Shown here piece after piece: positions 22,801 to 34,800 of a stretch of DNA of 64,000 nt. Origin of the DNA: Oxyruncus cristatus. Taxonomy: Eukaryota > Chordata > Aves > Passeriformes > Cotingidae. The stretch covers positions 2,125,833 through 2,189,832 of the forward strand of contig VXAY01006780.1 of the NCBI GenBank assembly GCA_013399855.1, read 5' to 3'. Below the pieces are notes generated by a model. It ran no database searches and had not been told where the DNA came from. It worked only from the letters and a program-made list of their open reading frames with translations. Position 1 is the first letter of the stretch. Each line of letters starts with the position of its first letter. A program made the translations under genes and the position numbers.

Positions 22801-25800
22801 AATTGCATAACTGGACTAAAACTCTTCTTCCTGGAGGAGAAATTCTTACTGCCAAATAAATCCTGTCCTTGTAAGTACAACTTAAGGAACTTTCTCCAGG
22901 TATGGATATGCTTATCCATATCCAGAGGTGGCTGCTGTTCAAGCAGGAAAAATGTCCTGAATCTGTGAGCAGACTGGAGATTTGTTGACATGTAAGTGCC
23001 AAAATTGGCATTGATGCTGAAATTAATATTTCATTTAAAGATCACTTGAAACATTTCTTTAATCTTCTTGAATGTGGCAAAGCAGTGGCAACAGACTGAG
23101 GGTTTCCCTCAGGTGTTGTGCCAGTACTGACAGACAAGAGCATAAATGGCTGAGGTGAAATTATTTAGGGTATTTGAGACTAAAACAAGACAGAGGTAAG
23201 TGGGCAGCAAATTAAACATTTTAAAATACTGTGTAAGTCATATTACTAATGACCAATACCAGCACTGCCATTAGACATATTGAACTCCTAAGCCAGACAC
23301 AAAATTTGGGGTTTAAGGAACTTTGGATTTTTTAAAAGAACATTTGTGTAGAAAATCATTAGGAATAACTCTCTTTTGATACGATTAAAATCTAAAAATA
23401 GTTGTTTATAGTCCTTATGTGTCTCAAATTCTCAGTACAGTAGGAAAACTAACACCAGGTTTAGGCTGCTTTAAAAAAACCCAAACCAACCAACCAGGTG
23501 ACACCTAAATCTCTGGAAAACACAGACTATTTCTGTATGGAAAAAGGAGCTTTTCTTTTTTTGGAGTGAAACTAATATTAACAAGGAGGGGGAGTGGTAG
23601 AACAGGTTGGTGGGCACAAGGTCAACCCACCACAACATGCAACACGGGCTTCCAATTTATGGGAGTACATAAAGTTAGGAATTACTGAGGAGAACCTCTT
23701 ACCAGATGGTAAATGTTCAGAGAGATTTTATCAGTATTAATTGAGATTTTTTTTGTGTGTGTTTTGGTACATTTCAGCCATCTGATGCAACACCTCAGAA
23801 GGTCAAAAAGAACAATCTGAATTCTTACTCCCCAACAACAGGAACACGTCAGATGAGTCCCTTTTCATCCCCTGTGAGCCACAATGAACAAAATCCCAGG
23901 AACCCCCCAGCAAAAGGTTAGTTGAACATTCCCTCTTTCTTAATACACCATTTTCCTGGTTATTGGATTGATTTAGTAGACTTTCAACTTAAAAATGTTT
24001 CATCTCTTTTTGAAAAGCTGATGTGGACTTCTAAAGCCTGAATCTTTTCAGCCTAAATCTTGGGGGTGTTTGTGAAACAACTGTTTTATGAGACAAATTT
24101 TGCTTTCTGTAGCTCAGTATTAAAAATGTTTGGCTTTGACTTAGTAAAAAAACCTCCACACTGGCATTTTTTGTCAATAATTCCATTAATTCCCCTGTTT
24201 TGGTATGTTAGCAAAATCCTTTTTCATTTTGTGTATTTTTTTTGACAATTATTTTTCATGGCAAGGCACTTCAAGGCGACCTTTAATGAACATAACACTG
24301 AATGTCGTTAGCTCTCAGGAAACACATCATTATTTTTATGATTATGTCAGTTCCAGTTCCCTGTAGAATTTACATGCACTTAGTTACACAGGTACAGTTT
24401 TTGGTGCAAACTCTGAGTGCTCAGGAAGTGGATTCTCAGTGGCCTGATGTGCTTTTATGGCTCTGTAGGTTGTGGGGGTGTTGAGGAACCACAGGGAAGA
24501 AGTGGTTGTGTGTCTCAACCAGTCGTGGAAACCTCACTTACTGAAAGGAACCTGTGTTTTAGAACAGTCTTGCTCCCACAAAACTGAAGATATATCAGTT
24601 GATATGTGGTTTATTTTGTGGCCTTTTAGGAACCATGTTGGGATTTGAGATGCAAGGCCTGGATCATGTACTTCCAGGGTCTGGGATGAAGGGAGTAATC
24701 CTCTGTCTTTGTCACAGGGCCTGCCCTGTCTTGTGAGCAGTTCCTCCTCTCAAAATAAGTGGCTTCTTCTTGATTCCTGAAAAGAGGGTTATTTGGCATG
24801 GTGGGCATGTCCACACTTCCTTCACATCCCAAAATCTTCAGAGACAGTTAATCAGCCCTTTAGGTACTGACCCCTGCATTCCTAAAACACTAAACAGTTT
24901 CTCTTTGGGACTATTTTCCTCTTCAGAAAAGTTGCATTAAAGCTGTGAAGTGTTTCCACAAATACTCCTGGTTATGTGTTGAATTTTCTCCTTGGAATCC
25001 AAACCCCCTGGTTTCCAAGTTTCTTCTTGCTGTGAGAAGTAACTCTTCCAGTGGGCAGCTTCCTGACTCTGTTTGTTAGGGAACTTACGTCCTTGGCATC
25101 TAAATTTATCTGCTCCATTTTCCTTCAGAGGGAAAGGTATTTTCCAAGATTTCCCAGGTCAGATTTCTCTGTCAGTGTCTGCTTTCATCAGCAGAAAGGA
25201 AATTTTGTGTTTGAATGCTTTAACTTCTGTACCAAGATTTGATGGTACTTGGTGGCAAATATGAATCTCTTCATCCTGTACAAAGAAACCTTTCCCCGAG
25301 AAGGGTTGCCAGTAGTTGTTCTCCTCACCTTTGCAAAAGCTTTTAAAATTGTATGTGGTGATAGCAGTTAAAATTAAAAATCTGTAGCTCTTTAGATATG
25401 TTCTCTTGAATATCCCTACGTTGGTAATTACCTGCTTTAACGAACTCTTAATTTTCATGACAACACACAAATGTTTAAATTCCTACAACTTCTAAAACTT
25501 TCCCAGCCTCTCTGCACTTGAATTACATGCCTTGTCTCTCAGGTGAAAGTAGAAAGGGGGCAAAATGTCTTGAATTAAAATGTATATTAGGATGTCAGTG
25601 GGAAAGGTGAACGTGTATTTCCGTCCTGATATTAAGGATGGACGTAGGGGAACATTCCTTTTGCCTATAAAAAGCCTGATCACATGAGCAGAGCTGACAT
25701 TTAGGTGGATAATTACTCAGTAATGTAGCACTAACCAGCTCTTTTTTTTCCTGCGTTCATACAGCTACAAAATGGTGTTATATAATTATTAAATCACAGG

Positions 25801-28800
25801 TTTCAGGGTGTCCTTTTAAACCCACAATTTCTGTTCTACTTCTAAAAAAAACCACATTTTAAGAGCTGTGGTGCTTTAATAGGTTCTGGATATCACCTTT
25901 GAGGTGTTACGCTGTAATCAATGTTCTATTTTTCTGTGACCAAGGTGTAAGAAAACAACAGAACAAAAAGGATTACAAAATTAAGTCCAAGTTCTATTGA
26001 CTACTCAGATTTAAAATTAAGTCTTTGGGGGTCTCAACCTTCAGCTGCTGTATTGGAACAGCTTAGACTTGTACAGTGCTTTGTCATTCTGAGATATTTC
26101 TAAATGTTTTACAATATATTAAAATTAAAAGTTAATTCATCCTTGAGTGCTGATACTGGTGTGTAATAATTTAGATGTAATGAGAAATCAAAGTGTTTAA
26201 TGCTTAGTGTGGCCTCCCTTTTTTTAGTCTGATGTCAGGAAGGATTTATTACAGAGAGATGTGGAAAGCACCTCATTCCACAGGGTGGGATCTGGGATTG
26301 CCAGAATTATCCCGACTTCCAGTTATTAATACTCTAATCCCAAGGTTTCCAGGAATATAAATGTAAAGGGAGTTGATGACAGCTCAAATTACAAAAGTGT
26401 AAATTGTAGTGAATTTGGTGTGGTTCATTCCAGGGGATCTGTCCTGCTTTCCAAGTGAGTTTGGGGTTTTTTTTCTCCTCCTGAAAGGTCATTCTAAAAT
26501 CAAGGTTCATAGTAACACCTTCTTCACGTGCTTCAAACAGAAAATATCTCATTTTTGTCTTTATTGTTTCTTTTCTTCCTTGTGAACTCCAAGAAGGTGG
26601 GAGAGAGCAGAGCAGTTCCAACTCTGGATCATCCAGGAGAGGGCAGCCTCCAACAGAGCAGGATGGGTGAGTGCATCAAATGTGTTCACTTTGTCGTGGG
26701 GGCAGTGATTTTTATTTAATGTTTCACATAGAAGTCAATTAATAGCCATTATTTTTAATGCTTCTGATTGCACGGGATCGGATATTCAAAGGCACTGCAT
26801 GGTTGTAGGTGTAAATTAATGCAAAATCTTTTACAATTCTGGTCTCTTCTGCCACAATCTTATTTTAAAGTATAAATTTCCTGACATTGATGAACTTTGG
26901 GCAATCCCCAGTTAGTAAAGCACTTCAGTAAATGTTTCAGGTGAAGTGTCTGATCGGCTGTTTTCCTAGGTAGGCATTATTCAACTAAATGTCGGCTTTG
27001 AAGTTCTAGCTCTTCCTTTTGAACTCTCAGTTTGTCTGTTGGGCTTTTTCCAGGTAATGGATGTTTCCCCCACCCTGAGCCTGAAATTCCTTCCTTGTAG
27101 GACAGTGTTTTCTGAGTGTTGGGGTTTGACAGAGCTGTTTGGGTGACACGTCACACAGTGAAAAATAAAATACTAAAATTATACCAGTGGAAAACTGAAC
27201 TGACTAAGGGGGTTTTTTTAGTGGTTCCATAAATCCCTTGGTCAGCTCATTTCTTGGTGACAGAACCCTGAACTACAGGACAGTTGGAGTAATGAGAGTC
27301 TTCACTGACATGTAAATGTTTGCCTTCAGTAATTCAGTGTATTTTTAAAAGCTTTGCAGAAGACCAGCAGTTACTGACCTGCCTCTGCAAACGTTTATAA
27401 ACCAACACACCTACACTTGATATTTATGTGAACTTCCAGATACTTGAATTTTGCAGGTGGAAAATATATTTCTGCTATTATTATTTTCTTTTCCCAAGTT
27501 TTTTTTTCCCCCATAGTTTCCTATGTTTCTGTACTGTAGCTCTGTTCCTAAATTTGAGGGTTTTTATAAGGATAATTCTCCCTCCCTTCTCTGAGAGGAA
27601 ACAGTAAAGAGATTATTTGATTTGCGTCTTTAAATGGTTCAAAGAGAAAATACCCTAAACTGTCATGGCAGGAATTTTTTTAATGTGCAAATCCTGAAGA
27701 AAATCCTCTGATACTGCTGAACCTGAGTTCCTGTCCTTAAAATTAGGATATATGCATTTTGGGGCTCCTATCCTTAAAATTGGGATATAAAATTGGGATT
27801 TTTGGCAGTTGGGATATGAATCCCAACCAAAGGCAGGTTGGTTTTGGTGCTACAGGACACTGAGCTGGATCCAACCCGACTGCGTTGGGAAGAAACTCTG
27901 GGAAACTTTGCAAACATGGAATTTCAGTGAGTGCTGATGAGAGTAATTGGAATTGTTTTACCTTTTCCGGATCCAGGTTCCTGAAACTGCAGTCCCAAGT
28001 GAGAGGTTCGTTGGTCAGAATTCTGAAATTAAGAGCAAATCTCACAAGCCTCCAGGTCTGCTTTACACCAATTTATTTATTTTTTTTAATCTGCTTTTAA
28101 TACAGGATTTGAAATCAAAATTGAAATTTTATATGCAGCATTTAAATTTTAGGGAAGCATATAAAAGACTTGAAGCCAGGCAGGCTTGACTTGGAAATCC
28201 AGAAAATGCAAAAAAACCTCAGAATAATTTTTTAAACTAGAGGAGTTGCTTTTCCAAGTCCACCATTTTTATTTTGCATCACTCCTCATTTTGTTCACAA
28301 ATAAAAACATATGTCGTTCTCAACTGTTATTTGTAACTTGAAATATGGATTATTACTACATAGATTTTTGTGTCCTTCAAAGTGAAATATCCCGTTGTGA
28401 TGAAGTGATTGTACTCTTTAATTTACCACTAATGTGTCATCATTTAATAGTTTGTTTAATACATGTAAAAATGCAAATCACTCTCCTATTTTATTCCCAT
28501 TTTGTTTCATTTTGAATAAATGTAGCAGCAGGTTCACTGCTGTATATCAATAGCTGAGAAATAATTCAGTGTACTCAAAGTACTGAAGTGATTTATTTTT
28601 GTGATCTGACAAGGTTTTATTTACAAAAAAAAACCCCGATACTAATTTGAAATATTTATTTATTTGTTAGAATTTCTTTGAAGTATTTTAATTGAAATGT
28701 TTATTTATTAGCCATTTCCGAAAGTTCGTTCTTTCGGGTGTTTTTGATAAGTTGTGGACGAGCAGTAGATGGTTTGGGGATGGGATTTACCAGCGTCTTT

Positions 28801-31800
28801 AATTGTTGTGTTCCAGGCTTTGGAGGGCAGCAGAGAGCTGGAAAATATCCTCGGTGTCTCAGACTCCTCTCGTGCCCTGAGCGCTGAAGTGCAGAAAACC
28901 CAAACACTGCGTAAGGAGGGTTTCCAATCTATTTATGCCCTTTCTAACCGTTGAACAAGGATCACTCCAGATGCTTCCCGCTGTTATAATGGACTGTCAC
29001 ATTCCAGGACTCTGTTTCGGTCAAGAAAAATGCACTTTAAGTGTCCTCGTGCATCCAACAGGGACATAAAAGCCAGGCAGCCCCATGTCGTGCTCTTCCA
29101 ACTCAATGGGGAGGGAAAACTTGGAAGAGCAACACCTTTTCTCATGTAAATAGTTAGATACTTAGTGGGTGCTTCGCTGGGAATTAGGATAAACATTTGC
29201 ACTTGGATTGCTTTGCCTTTCTTCTCTCCTTCCGAGGAAGTTGGTTTGTTTGTTTGCCTGCAGGAGGATTAGGCTGAATATAAATTTCCAGGCTTTAAAA
29301 ATCGCTATTCATGTGCCTTTAAATGAATGGACATTCCAGATGCTTATTGTGTTGGGATGAGGGCACTTCCCAGATGGCACATCACTAATATTTTGCCAAA
29401 GGAACCCGGAAAGCTGAAGTTTTTCACTTACACGTGTCCATTTTTAGGAAACTCTTTATCCTTCCTCCAAGTCAGAGGTTCTGAAGTTCATTCCTCCTGC
29501 TCTTCCCAAGCAGAAGGGGAGGATGTGATGGGGAAATAGTCTCATGGAAAAAAAATAACCATTATGGATATTTACAGGAAAAAAACGAGACATTGGCTTC
29601 CAGGGATAAAGAATCAGGGTCTCCTTTTCCAGGTCATTTACACTATTCTTGGAGACTTGTCATGCCAACCTCATACAGTTCCCAGCTGAGCAGGGAATAT
29701 AAGCAATACCTGGAAACAGCCAGTCCCTGTGTCCACTGTCTGGACAAACATGCAAAGGTGATAAATAGTTTCTTAACCTGCAGCAAAAGTGGTATTTTGC
29801 CAGTAGACATCACCGTAACCTGCCTGGTTGCTCTGTTTTCTGCCAGGTGTAAAAACACTGGAACCAGCTCTAGGGACGCAAAACCTGGAACTGCTCTGTT
29901 TGCAGTTGGAAGCAGGTGGACAGTAAAGCCACAGGTGCTAGAGAATTCTTCTTCCCAGAGCATTGGAATTTATGCACACAATCCCAGCAGCTGCTGTTGT
30001 TTAAATTACCATTTCTTTCCTGGCTTGTATTCCAAACCTTTTCCTTTTGCATGTGTATACACTGCACTGTTCCCACTGTAATGCCAGAGCCTTTCTTATA
30101 CAGAAGGGAGTTCCCTGGAAATTGTCTGTGTTCCCATTCCCTGCTCTGGATAGGGCAGCCCAACAGCCCAGAGGAGAGCTCAGACCTACTGCTGACATCC
30201 CTGAAATGGCCACTCTTTCTGTCAGCTCCTTGGGAAGGAATCCTCTTTTCCCCCATCCCTGAATTAGGAAAAAAGCACCGTGTCAGGAAAAAATGGGAAC
30301 AAAATGTGGTATGAGGCTGAAAGCACAACTTGTCAAAATTATCTGAATTTTGAAAACTTTTTGTTAATTTTTTAAAGCACAATTACGGAGGTAAGGGCTT
30401 TTTTCCTTGAAATGCATTGAAAGTGAAGAAGGCAGCAGAGGGATCATTTCCTTTGAAATCTCTGATTTGGGATTTGTTTCTTCACTAGTGAGTCAAGCAG
30501 AAGAGCTGCAGCTGTTGAAATCAAACCATGGAAAACTCCCTGCCCCAGGTGAGAAACTCCGTGTACGTCCTGTGCAACACGTGTTTGGATTCCTTTTGGT
30601 TGATTCCTTCTTCGTTCTTTCCACTTGCAGTAAGTTGGGTAACAGGGAGGTATGAAAATCACGAGAATCAAATGTGTTTCCTCTGAAAACTTCCGCTACA
30701 CAAACTCAATATTTTCTGCTCTTTTCATTGTATTGGGTGTTTCTCCGTGAAACTGTGCAAGGAGAAGAAACCATTAGTGGTCCAGAAACAAGTGCAGTCA
30801 GGTCCTGGAGTCTTTGTACACCTTTTGTGTACCCCAATTATCCTTGTTCTTCCCCATCCTCCTCCTTTCCGCTGCCTTTTCAGCAACGAAGGGTCTTGCA
30901 GCCCAACCCTTTTCCCCCTGTACAAATTGGGAGGGGTTTACACACTCCAGGGGACTCGGAAATCCCAGCTCCTGGGTTTCTTCAGAACTAGTGCTGTGAA
31001 ACTATTTGAAGTTGGTGGCATTTAATACCAGGTGGCCACATTGGAGCCTTGGCAGGAAGGCAGGGACACACACACAGGATTGGGGTTTTCTTTCACTCGC
31101 AGTGAAATCAGCAACTTCCCCACTGGTGCGCTGATATTTCTGTTCCCTTCACACTTTCTGTCTGAAAATAGAGCAAAACCAGAATTAAAGGCGGTGATGG
31201 CATCTCTGCTGCTTCTTTTGTTTGGATCTGCTCAGGCCTAAATTCCCTCTGCTGAGGGGAATTCTCTTAAGGGAAAGCAAATTGCTTAAACTTAGGCTTG
31301 CTGGGCTCCAGCAGATTGCCTCCAAATGTAAAGGAGTGACAACCCTTTGGAAGGAATTTGGCTCATTTGTGCAGTCTGCTCCTTCTGATTTACAGCTCCC
31401 TGTGTCCTCCTGTTCCAATGATCCCAGTGATGGGAATGCCATGGGCCAGTGCAGATTTAAACACTCACTGCCTCCTTTGTGCTCTGCTCTTTAATACACA
31501 TTTCTAGTTCCATCTTTGCTCTAAAAACCAGCCCCTAACACCAAACACAGACCCAGTCTTGTTAGAGGAGAAATACTTTATGAAAGTGGGGTGGAAAATA
31601 GAATTCTGAGTTTAGGCTGACCCATTTTGATGTAGTTTCAGTGTCAGTTTTGTTTTAACAAAGAATAAATTCCGTTTTGCAGTCTTGAAAATGCAGTTGT
31701 AGGAGAGGCAGAGAAGTGTGTAATCAAAGGAAAGCATTTGGAGATGTTTTCCTTTGCCTTTTAGTTTTGGATGTGGTTTTTTCAGAATTATTTTTAATTT

Positions 31801-34800
31801 GTTATGGCAGGGCTGAGAACTTATGACTGTTCAGTGGGTTGGTACCCAGGGAATGTCACATTGTCATCACATGGTGAGGCATGAAATTTATTTACTTTAA
31901 ATAAACAACCTCCTCTTAAAACAACTCCATCCAGAACATTCCTGGCTCAATGGGCAGCCTTGTGTGGAGCTCAGTTTATCATTTTGGGTGACCAGCAGGA
32001 AAAAAGGGCGGCATTGTCTGGCCATGACTGGAATTTACAGTAAACAAAATGTTTTGGAATAGAAAGTAAGCAAATTGTAAAACAACTGCCAAGAGATGAA
32101 ATGGAGTCGGTGTGTCCCGGCCTCAGCCATGCCCTGTGTGTGCTGGGAACGGCTGGGTAGGTTGGGCTGTGTGTATTTTAAAGGGAAGTTTAATAAACTG
32201 GGAGATTCCAAGAGTGAAGATAAGATTCCTAACAGGAAAGCTACTTTAGTTGGTTGTTACAAACTACACTAATACTTTGCTTCCCAAAACCAGTGACATA
32301 GATCATATCCGTGACTCCAGCTGCTGTCCATGTGGGAAAGCAGGCAGTGTTAGAGCAGATCAAATCTTGCAGCGCTGGGTAAAAATGTTTTCAGGCCACA
32401 ATGAAATCCAAAGTACTTTCTTTCCATGGTGTTGTTCATCCTGCCCAGCTCAGGGGGAAATAGTCATCCCCCTGAGTTTAGTTCTAAACAGTCCCAGCTT
32501 CCGTCTTGGTTTTAGTACAAGTGACTCACTTTCGCACTCTCGGATCAGCAGTGGTGGCTTTCCAAGAGACTGGATCAGGATCAACTGGACGGATTTTCAT
32601 GTAATGCCACTTGGAGTCACTAATGAAAGCAAAGCTGGAGAGATCAGGGATGAGGTAAAGTTGAGTTCCCATTCACCAGTCCAGGTTTTTGAAGACTGGA
32701 TAGATAGCAAAACATAAATTCCATGGCAGAACTGCAAAATACAGAAGGCTCCTTAATAAGCAGAGTTCCTTCTCCAACCAGATAAAAAGGCAAAAATACA
32801 ATATTCCACTCTTTATCCCATCATGTCAGTTTGAGTTTGGACTTTGGGTATCCTAGGACTAGACCCCTTGGGTCTGCTCTGCTGGTGGGTTGAAGGCTGT
32901 GAGGGTAAATCACATTTACAATTTATTTTTACATCGTTCTCACATGAAGTAAAACAAATCTGTTGCTCTTCAGACGTACCTGGGGTCTCTCCCACCTATC
33001 CTTCCTCCTCCTCCTCCTCCTTTGGGATCTCCCGGGGGAAAGGGGAATACATCAGACTGCAGAGGTGAATTTTTCTCACTGTAAAACCTGAACCTAAAGA
33101 ACATGTTTATTTTTCTCAGCCCAACTTCGGACTCACTTGCAGGGAAGAAATGTCATTATCCCTTTGCTGGGAAAAGTAAGTCTCGGGAACTTAAGTGAAC
33201 TGAGTTGGTTCATAACTAAATTGATTCAGAAATTTCCAGTGTTCAGATTGGGATTCAGATGCACAGCAGCTCTAAAAGGGACAAAGACGATGCTGAAGGA
33301 CTTGTTTTCAAAGGGTTTATTAGATGGAGATTTAGAGGTTGTGTTTGCAAACATTGTGACTCAATTCTTAGGCCAGGTTTGGTGTTTTGCCTCTCATCCC
33401 AAATGTCTGCCCTGAGTTCACGTCCCTGGTGGTGCCGTTGGTTCTCCTGACTCCACATCCAGCCAGGAGATGAGTTGCCCTCTTGGCCTGGTCAGAAGGG
33501 TTCTGAAACTAAAATAGGAATTGAATTAAAAAGTAACATTTTCTGAAAAAACACACTCTAAAGCCTGATGTTGAACTGAGTTCAGCGAGCCCGGCCCCAG
33601 CCAGGCTCTGTAGGCAGAGATCAGAGAGAGGCTCAGCACACATTCCAACTGGGAGATGATTCCTTGGAGCTGAAACCCTGTGAGTGTTGTGTCCTGTGTC
33701 TCCGGGACTCAGCTCCAAGAAGTCCGAGCTCTGTGGTGCTGGAGGGATCTGGCCTTGTTCAGCTGCTCTTCCCTGTGGAAGGACGTCCGTGTTTGTGCTC
33801 CTGAGGCTTTTCCACCATCAGACACAGGGCAGAGTTATCTCAGTTCCTCTCAACTGTGGGATCGCCCCGGAGGAGTGGGCTGGGCTCTCATCTGTATCCC
33901 AGGATACAGATGAGAAGCAGTTGTTGCTCTGGCTGAATTTGGCTACACCCGTCCCTTGTTCCCTGCAGGTGGGTCTGGTTTAGTCTGGACCAAGCAAGTC
34001 CCTCCCAGTCTAGAAAGGCAACAAAACCCACTCCCCCAGTACCCAAAATCTGCAGTGCCAGTGCTTTTCCTAGGACAAGGAGGAGTCTTGTCCCGACAGA
34101 GGAGCTGGGCTGAGGTTTCCGCTGCTCCTTCCCAGCAGGACTTGGGGCTGTTGGGTGCACTCACTCCATCAGAGTCCATATTTTATAGTCCAGCCCAAGG
34201 TTTGAGGAGTCTCTCTGGGTGTGAGGAGGAGCTTTGGGCTGGAAGGAAGGAGCGGGTTCCAAAGCTGCAGTGATGGAACACCCTGTGCTATGCAGATAAA
34301 ATATTAAGCCATTACCTGCTGTGGCAGATCCAGAAATGCACGTGAGACGTATCAGTGTGGCACACTCAGAACTGTCACCCTGCATTTCAGATTTGGGTGG
34401 CAGCCCCATTTATTCACAGTTCTCCCACTCATATTTACTCTCTATTTTCCTAATTACTTTTTTAGAGACACAACAGCTATTAATTTTTAATTCTAGTGGA
34501 TCTAGTTGAGAGTATTAAGCTTAATGAAAAATTCAGAAGAATTGTAGTTCTTCCAACAGCTACATGTAGCAACTCCTCCACGACAATAAATACTGCTTTG
34601 TCCCATGAATATAATTATTTTAAATAAAAAAAGAAAAGAAACATTAGTTTGGACTCACTTAGTAGCAATTATATGTTTAAGAGGTGTAAATAACTTGCCA
34701 TCCAGACATTACAAATATCCAGGTGCTCTGTATGTGCTGATGACAACAAAATTGAAAAGAAAGACTGTAATAATTCTGACTGGTTTTCTCTGCAGAAGAT

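Noticed and set aside
27856..27926. Candidate ITGB3BP exon between ctacag and GTGAGT
   Set aside because: Length 71 does not restore the frame between exons 4 and 6, and the translation does not resemble CENP-R.
28108..28187. Candidate ITGB3BP exon after tttaatacag (DLKSKLKFYMQH..)
   Set aside because: Entry phase does not fit exon 4, and the exon at 27977-28055 fits phase, length and similarity better.
29593..30081. 162-codon plus frame in ITGB3BP intron 6, with a 170-codon minus frame opposite
   Set aside because: No recognisable protein and no splice connection to neighbouring exons.
32250..32717. 155-codon plus frame
   Set aside because: Intronic, no family match, no codon or domain signal beyond being open.
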